Part shown: positions 25,649 to 33,254 of the stretch, piece after piece
Position numbering within the stretch: the first letter of the stretch is position 1
Layout of the letters: every line of letters starts with the position of its first letter
Assembly (NCBI GenBank): GCA_964519995.1
Contig: CAZFLY010000027.1
Coordinates: 1-36,475, forward strand
DNA length: 36,475 nt
Source: CAZFLY01 sp964519995
GTDB taxonomy: Bacteria; Planctomycetota; Phycisphaerae; Sedimentisphaerales; Anaerobacaceae
Reading direction: 5' to 3'
The notes under the pieces: model-generated
What the model saw: only the letters and a program-made list of their open reading frames with translations
Told to the model about the DNA's origin: nothing
Database searches by the model: none
Made by a program: the position numbers and the translations under genes

Positions 25649-27217
25649 TCATAGCTTCGGGCGGGCAACTACTCTCCATAAAACACCAGTCTGAACTAAA
25701 TCATATTCTTCAAGCAAAAAAGCTGGACAATATCCGGCTATTCGTGAAACGACGTATACCGCTTTAGACTCCAGCAACTGCCTGATAGTCTGTGCATTGA
25801 ACGCCGGTGCATCTTGACTATTTACGACACCGGAGACAATTTTAACGTCCGGTCGTTTTCCATTCACCTCTTGGACATATAAAAGAGGTGCGACAGTTGT
25901 GCTGTCCGCACAGACAATGGCGCCTTCTTCTACCACATCCAACGCTTCATTAGCAAAGCGTTCGGCTCCCCTATATCCCGTCTTCCATGGCTGCAGGAAA
26001 TACTCGTAATCATTTCGGTATGGTATGTCACCTCTTGTACCAACGCTGATCTGTTTTCTCTCTGTAAATGTTGGCACAACCGCATAAATACAAATCGGCA
26101 GCAAACTAAAAAGCAGAACCAAGTATGTGCAAATCTTACAGTTTACACGCGTCAGGAAATAATGCGTTCCGAGACCTACGAATATAGAAACCATACAATA
26201 AAACGGTATGAAGAATGCATAACGATCAACTATCGTATATCGAAAGGCAAAAACAAAAAACAGGGCAATTAAACCTAAGAAGACATTTCTGAAACCAACA
26301 CTCGGTGCAACTTTAAACAGTCCGAAGCAACCAACAAAAAACAGTAAGACATTGGGGGTGGGAAAGTTAAGTACAATAAACAGTAAATTCTCTGCTGCCA
26401 ATCTCGCTGAGATATAAGTATTGAGAACTGCCCCTTGCCAACGCATACCGAAAGCCGCGGAGGACAAAGTTGCTGCAACATCGCCTGTCCGTATTATGTT
26501 TTCGACCACCAAAAACTCATACGGCAGCGTGCCGATGAACCAAAAAAAGGCTACAATTAACAAATCCTTAGCTCGGATTTCTCTTTTAACCAGCAATGCG
26601 AGGAGGAACACTACATAGCATATAAACGGTATCGAGGCGAGCATATGAACAGAAACAGCAAGACCATTCGCCAATCCTAACCAGTATAGATACTTCACTT
26701 TTTTTGTTCTGGCATACTGCAGCAGCATTATCAGCTCGGCAAGAAAGAAAGCCGTCCAAAGAGTATATGTTTCGATGATGCTCGCGTGACGCCAGAATGT
26801 ATGAGACACAGCCAAAGTGACAGCAGCAATCACCGCCGGAAAATTCTTGCCCGCCGCCCCGCTTTGCGGGAAACGCAGGGGCAGGCCGAGCCACAACCGT
26901 ACTAACAAAAACATGTTCGCAACCGCCACGGCTGCGGCCACAGCCGATACTAAATTGACCCTATACCCAAATTCACCCAAAGGTATGTATTTTGCACCAA
27001 TAGCCAAGATGTAAAAAAGTGGATGCGAGATAGCCAGGCCGAGAAATCCTTCAATATCGTTGTGCCAGATTCGATACTGTATCAGGCCACTGTCCTGCCA
27101 GAGCGCACCAGGAGCGCAGCTGATTGCATAGAGGACTATAGAACAACAAAGTACACCAATATACCAACGGGCTAATACGGCCTTGCGGTCTTCCGTCGAG
27201 TGGTTATGGAACCCCAT
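25649..27217 (-). CDS. DUF2723-type multispanning glycosyltransferase
   Basis: A 522-residue membrane protein with about ten helices and a soluble C-terminal domain (about 390-522). The N-terminal blocks CAPGALWQDSGLIQY (Asp42), AISHPLFYILA (His65) and YRVNLVSAVAAAVAV match DUF2723, a GT-C-like family related to protein O-mannosyltransferases and TMEM260. The conserved Asp after the first helix is the likely catalytic base. Residues 112-123 (LPLRFPQSGAAG) look foreign: they coincide exactly with a palindromic repeat (26848-26883) inserted in frame between two helices, where the family normally runs directly from one to the next. Start ATG 27217 has only a weak site; it lies 45 bp after fcl. 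Confidence 0.8.
   Translation of the reverse strand: MGFHNHSTEDRKAVLARWYIGVLCCSIVLYAISCAPGALWQDSGLIQYRIWHNDIEGFLGLAISHPLFYILAIGAKYIPLGEFGYRVNLVSAVAAAVAVANMFLLVRLWLGLPLRFPQSGAAGKNFPAVIAAVTLAVSHTFWRHASIIETYTLWTAFFLAELIMLLQYARTKKVKYLYWLGLANGLAVSVHMLASIPFICYVVFLLALLVKREIRAKDLLIVAFFWFIGTLPYEFLVVENIIRTGDVAATLSSAAFGMRWQGAVLNTYISARLAAENLLFIVLNFPTPNVLLFFVGCFGLFKVAPSVGFRNVFLGLIALFFVFAFRYTIVDRYAFFIPFYCMVSIFVGLGTHYFLTRVNCKICTYLVLLFSLLPICIYAVVPTFTERKQISVGTRGDIPYRNDYEYFLQPWKTGYRGAERFANEALDVVEEGAIVCADSTTVAPLLYVQEVNGKRPDVKIVSGVVNSQDAPAFNAQTIRQLLESKAVYVVSRIAGYCPAFLLEEYDLVQTGVLWRVVARPKL
26848..26883. repeat. Small palindromic repeat, copy B (inside a reading frame)
   Basis: 36 bp, TGCCC...GGGCA ends with a CCCCGC-TTT-GCGGG central hairpin. 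Read on the plus strand it aligns with copies A and C read on the minus strand, so it is inserted in the opposite orientation. It contributes 12 codons, without a stop, to the DUF2723 protein. Confidence 0.75.
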
Positions 27218-27262
27218 GATTTACCGCTCTGGTGAAATGCACAAATTTTATCAGTTGCAGTA

Positions 27263-28249
27263 CTACAACTGCTTACGATTTGCCTTATACCAATCGACCG
27301 TTGCTTTAAGGCCCTGCTCAAAAGATGTCTTAGCCTCAAAGCCGAAGTATTTCTTGGCTTTTGAAATGTCCAGACGCCGTCTTGGTTGACCGTCTGGTTT
27401 GGAATTGTCCCACCGAATTTTACCGGTAAAGCCGGCAAACTCTGCGATCTTACGAACAAGCTCCTTTATTGTTATTTCACACCCAGTACCGATGTTAACC
27501 GGCTCAGATCCATTGTAGTATTCGGTCGCGAGTAAAATTCCTTCGGCGGCATCGGCAGCATAAATAAACTCACGGGAAACATTTCCTGTCCCCCAGCATT
27601 CTATATAGTCGAGACCATCACTGACCCCTGCGTCTCCCGACGCAAGTCGGGGCAGCGGGTCGACTGCATCTACGCATTTTTTTATCAGCGCAGGTATCAC
27701 ATGGCTGCTGGCAGGATCAAAGTTGTCACCGGGTCCATAGAGATTTACCGGAAGAAGAAATATCGAATTGAAGCCATATTCCTGCCGATAAGCCTGCGAT
27801 TGGACCAGCAGCATTTTCTTGGCCAGCCCATATGGAGCATTGGTCTGCTCCGGATATCCATTCCATACGTCTTCTTCCTTGAATGGCACGGGGGTGAATT
27901 TCGGATATGCGCAAACTGTACCAATTGCTACGAACTTCTCGATATTGCGGATTCTGGCCTGCTCAATGAGCTGAACACCCATCATAAGATTCTTATAGAA
28001 GAATTCACCGGGATGCTCACGATTGGCACCAATGCCGCCCACTACAGCCGCAAGGTGAATGACGATATCCGGCTGCATGTTTTCATACATCCGGACTATG
28101 TTCTTCAAATCAACAAGGTCATAGTCTTCGATCTTCGGCAGGTCTATATGTTCGCAGCCGCGTTTTTTCAGTCCATCGACCACATACCCGCCAAGAAAGC
28201 CAGCCCCGCCGGTTACTACAACTCGCCTATCCTCAAAGAAACTACTCAT
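27263..28249 (-). CDS. fcl: GDP-L-fucose synthase
   Basis: A 328-residue SDR enzyme (from ATG 28249) that epimerises and reduces GDP-4-keto-6-deoxymannose to GDP-L-fucose with NADPH. Visible are the Rossmann GGAGFLG loop (about 14-20), the catalytic GTVCAYP Cys region, Tyr140 and Lys144 in YGLAK, and the SREFIYAADAAEGI block. Residues 197-209 (DPLPRLASGDAGV) are absent from typical homologues and are encoded by palindromic repeat copy A at 27623-27661. They fall in a variable loop before the WGTG strand, so activity may be kept. A TTG 42 bases upstream could extend the protein but has less support. It acts with gmd, 90 bp upstream. Confidence 0.92.
   Translation of the reverse strand: MSSFFEDRRVVVTGGAGFLGGYVVDGLKKRGCEHIDLPKIEDYDLVDLKNIVRMYENMQPDIVIHLAAVVGGIGANREHPGEFFYKNLMMGVQLIEQARIRNIEKFVAIGTVCAYPKFTPVPFKEEDVWNGYPEQTNAPYGLAKKMLLVQSQAYRQEYGFNSIFLLPVNLYGPGDNFDPASSHVIPALIKKCVDAVDPLPRLASGDAGVSDGLDYIECWGTGNVSREFIYAADAAEGILLATEYYNGSEPVNIGTGCEITIKELVRKIAEFAGFTGKIRWDNSKPDGQPRRRLDISKAKKYFGFEAKTSFEQGLKATVDWYKANRKQL
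27623..27661. repeat. Small palindromic repeat, copy A (inside fcl)
   Basis: 39 bp, GACCC...GGGTC at the ends and a CCCGAC-TTGC-GTCGGG-like centre. It is in frame and free of stops, adding 13 codons to fcl. It aligns base for base over most of its length with copy B reversed and copy C in the same orientation. Confidence 0.8.
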
Positions 28250-28292
28250 CCTGTGCTTACTCTTGCTTATGGTTTTCCGTTTCCGTTGCAAT

Positions 28293-28330
28293 CCCCGCCG
28301 TTTTGCTTCGTCAAAGCGAAGCAGCGGGGG
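28293..28330. repeat. Small palindromic repeat, copy C (between gmd and fcl)
   Basis: 38 bp, CCCCGCC...GGCGGGG-like ends around GCTTCG-CTTTGA-CGAAGC. Same family as copies A and B; the CCCGCTGC start and the AAACGGCGGGG end align with them. It fills part of the 90-bp gap between gmd and fcl. It has no T-run, so it is not a classical terminator, but the stem could affect message stability between the two genes. Confidence 0.7.
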
Positions 28331-28339
28331 AATGTGGTT

Positions 28340-29344
28340 CTACGTACCGTGCTCTATCAATATCCTTTCCCTCTGAGCTAACTTCATATCAGCGTCGGTC
28401 ATGATTTTCACGAGCTGTTTGAAGCCAACCTTGGGTTCCCACCCGAGCAGTTTTTTCGCCTTCGCCGGATCACCCAGCAACAGGTCCACTTCTGTCGGTC
28501 TAAAATATCGCTGGTCAGTTTCAACGTATTGATGCCAGTCCAAATCAAGGTAGCTAAAAACCTCGTCTAGAAATTCCCTGACCGAATGGTTTTCACCTGT
28601 AGCAATGATATAATCGTCGGGCTTATCCTGCTGAAGCATCAGCCACATTGCTTCGACGTAATCACCGGCGAAACCCCAGTCTCGTTTTGCATCCAAGTTG
28701 CCCAGATAGAGTTTGTTCTGCAGGCCGCATTTAATTCTTGTAGCAGCTCGGGTAATTTTCCTTGTGACAAATGTCTCACCCCGCCGAGGCGATTCGTGAT
28801 TGAACAGAACCCCATTGCACGCAAATAGGCCGTAGGCCTCTCGATAGTTCACGGTTTGCCAATAGGCATAAGCCTTGGCACAGGCGTACGGACTTCGTGG
28901 ATAGAATGGCGTTTTCTCCGTCTGAGGTACATCTATAACCTTGCCGTACATTTCGCTGCTGGAAGCCTGATAGAACTTTGCTTGCCTGTTGCTGGCACGA
29001 ATTGCCTCGAGCAATCTGAGGGTCCCAAGCGCATCGGTATTAACCGTGTAGATAGGCGCATCGAAGCTGACTCGAACATGGCTCTGTGCTCCCAAGTTAT
29101 AGACTTCATCAGGCTGAATTTCGCCGATGATAGCTGAAAGACTACTGCCATCAGTCAGGTCTCCGTACACGAGTCTGAGATTGGGCTGTTCATGCGGGTC
29201 CTGATAAAGATGGTCAATTCTACCGGTATGGAACGAAGAACTTCTTCGGATGATGCCCCAAACTTGATAGTCCTTTTTCAGCAGTAGTTCTGCAATATAT
29301 GAACCGTCTTGTCCAGTAATACCGGTGATCAGTGCCTTTTTCAT
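28340..29344 (-). CDS. gmd: GDP-mannose 4,6-dehydratase
   Basis: A 334-residue SDR enzyme that converts GDP-mannose to GDP-4-keto-6-deoxymannose, the precursor of GDP-L-fucose. The NADP loop is GITGQDGSY (8-16), and the catalytic set is Ser129-Glu131 in SSSEMYG plus Tyr153 and Lys157 in YACAKAYAYW. The usual Thr of the STSE motif is Ser here, a conservative change. RRSSSFHTGRID (33-44) is the Arg-rich dimer/cofactor region of the family. The end RERILIEHGT is typical. It begins 27 bp after the epimerase gene. Confidence 0.96.
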   Translation of the reverse strand: MKKALITGITGQDGSYIAELLLKKDYQVWGIIRRSSSFHTGRIDHLYQDPHEQPNLRLVYGDLTDGSSLSAIIGEIQPDEVYNLGAQSHVRVSFDAPIYTVNTDALGTLRLLEAIRASNRQAKFYQASSSEMYGKVIDVPQTEKTPFYPRSPYACAKAYAYWQTVNYREAYGLFACNGVLFNHESPRRGETFVTRKITRAATRIKCGLQNKLYLGNLDAKRDWGFAGDYVEAMWLMLQQDKPDDYIIATGENHSVREFLDEVFSYLDLDWHQYVETDQRYFRPTEVDLLLGDPAKAKKLLGWEPKVGFKQLVKIMTDADMKLAQRERILIEHGT

Positions 29345-29371
29345 AATGCCCCGCCGGTCCTACCCATCGAG

Positions 29372-30358
29372 TTAATTGTCAAAGTTTTGAATATTTTTCT
29401 TGAGTTTTTCACTATCAATAATCGCTTGCAAAGTCTCAGCTAAGCTCGTTTTGGATTCCCACCCTATAGCTTCTTTGACTTGCACGAGAGACGGTATACG
29501 CCGCATCATATCTTCGATAGGTCTTCCATATGCAACCTCGTATGGAACAAATTCCTTTTTGCTTTTACTGCCGGTCATTTTGATAATTATATCAGCAAGT
29601 TCCTCAACAGAAATCTCTTCATCTGAGCCGACATTATACACCTTGCCTGCCGCTTTTTCACAACATATTAAGTCAACGACTGCTTTAACAAGGTCTTTGA
29701 CATAACAAAAACATCTCTGTTGTTCACCGGTACCATATATCTGAATCGGCTTGTTCTCTAAAGCCCAACGAACAAACCGAGGCACAACCATTCCATATTG
29801 ACCTGATTGTCTCGGCCCGATTGTATTGAAAAATCTTGAAATGACAACATTCAAACCATACTGTTGATAAAAAGCCAACCCCAGAAATTCGTCTATCGCT
29901 TTGCTACATGCATAAGACCAGCGGGACACGCTCGTGCTGCCAAGCACAAGATCGTCATCTTCAAAAAATGGAACATCCTCGCTCTTACCATATACCTCGC
30001 TGCTTGAGGCAATCAATATCTTAGTGCCGAATTTATTGGCTGCCTCCAGCACAGATTCGGTACCACCGATATTTATTTCTATCGTATGAACAGGATCCTC
30101 AGCTATAAGCTTAACGCCTACTGCTGCAGCCAGATGAAATACAACATCATTGGTTTCTACCAAAGTCCCAACTAACTTGTTATCACGGATGTCTCCTTGC
30201 ACGAACTTAAATTGTGGATTGGTTTTTACATTCTCAAGGTTCGCCAGGCAGCCTGTGCTGAGATTATCAATGACGGTAACCCCATGTCCTTTTTCAAGCA
30301 AACATTCTGTCAAATGAGAACCGATAAATCCGGCCCCGCCTGTGATTAAAGCTTTCAT
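29372..30358 (-). CDS. NAD-dependent nucleotide-sugar epimerase/decarboxylase
   Basis: A 328-residue extended SDR, first gene of the locus. It has GGAGFIGSH (7-15), SSSEVYG, Tyr149 and Lys153 in SYACSKA, and the very characteristic RFFNTIGPRQSGQYGMVVPRFV stretch. This last block is shared by UDP-glucuronate decarboxylase-type and some UDP-hexose 4-epimerase-type enzymes, so the product may be a UDP-pentose or an epimerised UDP-hexose; the sequence alone does not settle it. It likely supplies a nucleotide sugar for this locus. There is no gene for about 620 bp upstream, so the operon promoter should lie just above 30358. Confidence 0.88.
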   Translation of the reverse strand: MKALITGGAGFIGSHLTECLLEKGHGVTVIDNLSTGCLANLENVKTNPQFKFVQGDIRDNKLVGTLVETNDVVFHLAAAVGVKLIAEDPVHTIEINIGGTESVLEAANKFGTKILIASSSEVYGKSEDVPFFEDDDLVLGSTSVSRWSYACSKAIDEFLGLAFYQQYGLNVVISRFFNTIGPRQSGQYGMVVPRFVRWALENKPIQIYGTGEQQRCFCYVKDLVKAVVDLICCEKAAGKVYNVGSDEEISVEELADIIIKMTGSKSKKEFVPYEVAYGRPIEDMMRRIPSLVQVKEAIGWESKTSLAETLQAIIDSEKLKKNIQNFDN

Positions 30359-30438
30359 GTAACAGACTCAAGTAGTGTCTCTGCAATTTCTGTCAATAGT
30401 ACAGTAAGATTAAACGATTTTATCAACAGTTGCAACAT

Positions 30439-30573
30439 TCATAGAACATCACCAATGACCTGCCATTCGACAGACTCCGTCCCCGTCGGCTGCGCAAGAA
30501 CGTAAACAAACAACCTACCCATCCCGCTCGACCGCACATTAACGACAACTTCAACAGTGGGCCAATGTCTGCC
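30439..30573 (-). pseudogene. Possible C-terminal gene remnant
   Basis: Between two in-frame TGA codons, 44 codons read as protein-like sequence (VEVVVNVRSSGMGRLFVYVLAQ, then TESVEWQVIGDVL) with alternating hydrophobic residues like a beta strand-rich C-terminus. No upstream start or binding site exists, so if real it is a decayed fragment. No family was recognised. Confidence 0.3.
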
Positions 30574-30920
30574 TCAGGTTATAATAGGATGTCCGATCTC
30601 CGATCAGCAATATACCACATAAGTATCGGAAAATAAAGAACATAGCTTTAGCAAAGACTTGCCTCCGAGACGCGTTTTTAGCCGAATCTAGCGCCAAAAA
30701 CTATACGCCTCTAAAGACCGATAAGTTCAATGTGCATATCCAAGGGTCGCATCGGCACATATAGCCGCCGTCCATACCTTGTCATATACTGCGAAGAGCT
30801 ACAAGATTAACGCCTGACTACTTTCTATTTGCGTAATAGAGCCCCTCTTATAGGACGATTGAGTCCGAGTGGGCCACTCCTTGCTCTTTAACAGGCACTA
30901 ATTCTAAAAAAATCAAAAAT

Positions 30921-30935
30921 CGATGACGTTCATCG
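30921..30935. promoter_or_regulatory. Dyad, possible operator
   Basis: CGATGA-CGT-TCATCG is a perfect 6-bp inverted repeat with a 3-bp centre, 50-64 bases before the TTG start at 30985. Its place just upstream of the likely -10 box (TATAAT, 30957-30962) would suit a regulator site. No regulator gene is in the window to link it to. Confidence 0.25.
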
Positions 30936-30956
30936 CACGATTAGTGTACAATAATA

Positions 30957-30962
30957 TATAAT
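30957..30962 (+). promoter_or_regulatory. Candidate -10 box of the secreted hydrolase gene
   Basis: TATAAT lies 8 bases before the GGAGGAG ribosome binding site at 30971-30977, which would give a very short leader. No matching -35 element is apparent at normal spacing. Confidence 0.3.
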
Positions 30963-30984
30963 ACTTACCTGGAGGAGCCAAAAA

Positions 30985-33252
30985 TTGGTCTTGCATCGTA
31001 GTAAAGCCAAGGTTTTTCTTTTTTCGTTCGCGATAGTAGTATCGCTCCAACACCAAGTTATGGCGGAAAAAACCATTTCGTCGGCGCAACTCTTCGATAA
31101 GATGCGAGGAATGTGGCTCGGTCAACTGATAGGCAACGCAGCAGGCAGAGCAACCGAAGGAAAGTACTCCGGTGCGGCACCGAATCCTGAATCGGAAGTT
31201 CCATGGGAAATAAAACAGCAGTGGGATGCCGATGATGATACCGATATCGAATACATTGCAATTCACATACTCGAAACGGATGGTTTAGGTTGTAGCAACG
31301 AACAGATTGCTGAGCAATGGCTCACGCATATAGATTCACCAGGCATTTACATCGCAAATAAACAGGCCTGGTATCTTATGGGCGATGGTTATCTACCGCC
31401 GGAAACCGGAGGCCGAACTTATAATGAACATTGGTACTCAATCGACTCTCAAATATGTACCGAAGTACTGGGAGCGATCTCGCCCGGCTTAGTGCAGGCT
31501 TCCATAGACCTGACCGGTAAGTTCGCCCACATAACAAACACAGGTTTTCCTGTTCACGCGGCACAATTTTACGCTGCAATGTACGCCAACGCCTTCTTCG
31601 AGCAGGACGTCATAGAACTTGTAACAGAGGCTCTTGCCGCGATACCAACCACAAGTCGTACACATGAAGTAGTAAGTGACGTGCTTGCTTGGTACCTGGA
31701 GGATGAAAACGACGGTGATCTGAACTGGAGATCCACACGACTCAAGCTATATAACAAGTATCAAGGTTCCGACAGCTATGGCCGGTACTATCAGTGGATT
31801 GAGTCTACAGTTAATACAGGTGCAACTGTCCTTGCTATACTCTATGGCCAAGGTGACTTCAAAGAGACTGTTCAGATTGGAGTTTTGGCAGGTTGGGATT
31901 GCGATTGCAACCCGGCAACCGCGGGTGGGTTGCTCGGCATTATACTCGGCTTTAACAATTTGCCGGCTGATTTGACTGACCCCAGCATTTGCGGCGATGT
32001 GTACGAGAACGTTTACAGACCATATCTGCCAAATCCGGATCAATCCCTTCCACAATATGACACCATAACCAATATCGTATCGAGGCTAACTACGCTTGCA
32101 GCACAGAATATTATTGCCAACGGCGGTCATGCCACAAGCAGCGATTCAACAACGACTTACCACATTCCCAATCCATGTGCGATTATACCCGAACCTGAGA
32201 AGCCGGATCCGGAGGGCCCAGCAGGATTAGTCGGTGAAGCGCTCTTAGCCGGAATCACTGTTACTCCGTCGGCTGCAGTTCAACGTTATAATAGCGAAGA
32301 TGATAGAGAAAACCTTTACGCAATTATCAATGGTGTAAGCGATAACTCGTATAACGGTCACAAGCCATATTGGAGCCGCTATTCCTACGTACCACCGAAC
32401 AAGGATTGGTATCAGCTAAACTTTTCGCAGCCAGTCAAGTTTGAGCAAATTACTTTTTATGAGGGTGACATTGTCTGGAACCATATTAACACCTACTACC
32501 GTGACGAAAACGCCAGAGGGGGATTTTTTGAAGATCTCACTGTTGAGATTCTACGAGATGGTGAGTTTATCGAACCGGCCAATTTGCAGATGACGCCAGT
32601 GCTCGACCACTTCAAAATGTATCAGGCAATAACGTTCGATTTCTCGCCCACGGTGGGCCAGGCGATACGCATCATCGGCTCACCTGGCGGCACAGAACGC
32701 TTTACTACAATACTCGAACTCGAAGCACAGGGCGACACCGATCCTGGCCTTTACGTGGAATCGGTAAAAATTGCAGACGGCCAAATTCAACGCTCAAATG
32801 TCAATAGAATAGAAATCCAATTTAGTCACGATATCACGGTAACAAAGGATAATATCGAAGTTACAGGAACAACTCACGGGACTGTTGTGGATATGGATGA
32901 AGTTGGATTCTACTATAATGCAAGCACGAAACAGCTAACTTTGTCTTTCCCACAGAGGTTACAAAACGATACCTACAGCCTGGCTCTGGACTGCGCTTCA
33001 ATCACCGATGCCGATGGACTTGCTCTACTTGACGACGATAAAAATCCCGGAGACGGTTTTTATACAATAAGATTTCACAACCTGTTCGGTGATGCAGATG
33101 GCTCAGGAGCCGTAGACTTCTCGGATTTCTCAATCCTCGCATCACGCTGGCTCAATTCTCCTGCAGACACGGGTCTGGATTCAAACGCAGATGGTATACT
33201 CGACATCCTGGACATGAGAGCATTCGCCGAGAATTGGCTCCATGACTTGTGA
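30985..33252 (+). CDS. Secreted ADP-ribosylglycohydrolase-fold protein with discoidin-like domain and dockerin tail
   Basis: A 755-residue exported multidomain protein. A signal peptide (1-27, VMA cleavage) precedes an ADP-ribosylglycohydrolase-like domain (about 33-385) with MRGMWLGQLIGNAAGRATEGK and the metal motif DDDTD (83-87). The second metal block, normally GxDTDTxxA, is WDCDCNPATAGG (304-315): both Asp remain, but Thr is replaced by Cys. Residues 420-585 look like an F5/8-type (discoidin) carbohydrate-binding fold, 588-697 like a bacterial Ig-like domain, and 700-755 form a paired dockerin/EF-hand (DADGSGAVDFSDF, DSNADGILDILD). True ADP-ribosylglycohydrolases are cytosolic, so this exported version probably acts on a glycan. 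The start is TTG 30985 with GGAGGAG 7 bases upstream. Confidence 0.85.
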   Translation: MVLHRSKAKVFLFSFAIVVSLQHQVMAEKTISSAQLFDKMRGMWLGQLIGNAAGRATEGKYSGAAPNPESEVPWEIKQQWDADDDTDIEYIAIHILETDGLGCSNEQIAEQWLTHIDSPGIYIANKQAWYLMGDGYLPPETGGRTYNEHWYSIDSQICTEVLGAISPGLVQASIDLTGKFAHITNTGFPVHAAQFYAAMYANAFFEQDVIELVTEALAAIPTTSRTHEVVSDVLAWYLEDENDGDLNWRSTRLKLYNKYQGSDSYGRYYQWIESTVNTGATVLAILYGQGDFKETVQIGVLAGWDCDCNPATAGGLLGIILGFNNLPADLTDPSICGDVYENVYRPYLPNPDQSLPQYDTITNIVSRLTTLAAQNIIANGGHATSSDSTTTYHIPNPCAIIPEPEKPDPEGPAGLVGEALLAGITVTPSAAVQRYNSEDDRENLYAIINGVSDNSYNGHKPYWSRYSYVPPNKDWYQLNFSQPVKFEQITFYEGDIVWNHINTYYRDENARGGFFEDLTVEILRDGEFIEPANLQMTPVLDHFKMYQAITFDFSPTVGQAIRIIGSPGGTERFTTILELEAQGDTDPGLYVESVKIADGQIQRSNVNRIEIQFSHDITVTKDNIEVTGTTHGTVVDMDEVGFYYNASTKQLTLSFPQRLQNDTYSLALDCASITDADGLALLDDDKNPGDGFYTIRFHNLFGDADGSGAVDFSDFSILASRWLNSPADTGLDSNADGILDILDMRAFAENWLHDL

Positions 33253-33254
33253 GG

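Larger units (their letters stand above)
30359..30984. other. Intergenic region between the polysaccharide locus and the secreted hydrolase gene
   Basis: About 625 bp that should contain the divergent promoters of the two flanking genes. It also holds a coding-like remnant at 30439-30573 and a perfect dyad CGATGA-CGT-TCATCG at 30921-30935. No intact gene or RNA was seen. Confidence 0.55.

Noticed and set aside
27701..28381. 226-codon open frame on the plus strand
   Set aside because: Antisense to fcl and the end of gmd, both with catalytic motifs. No protein-like features.
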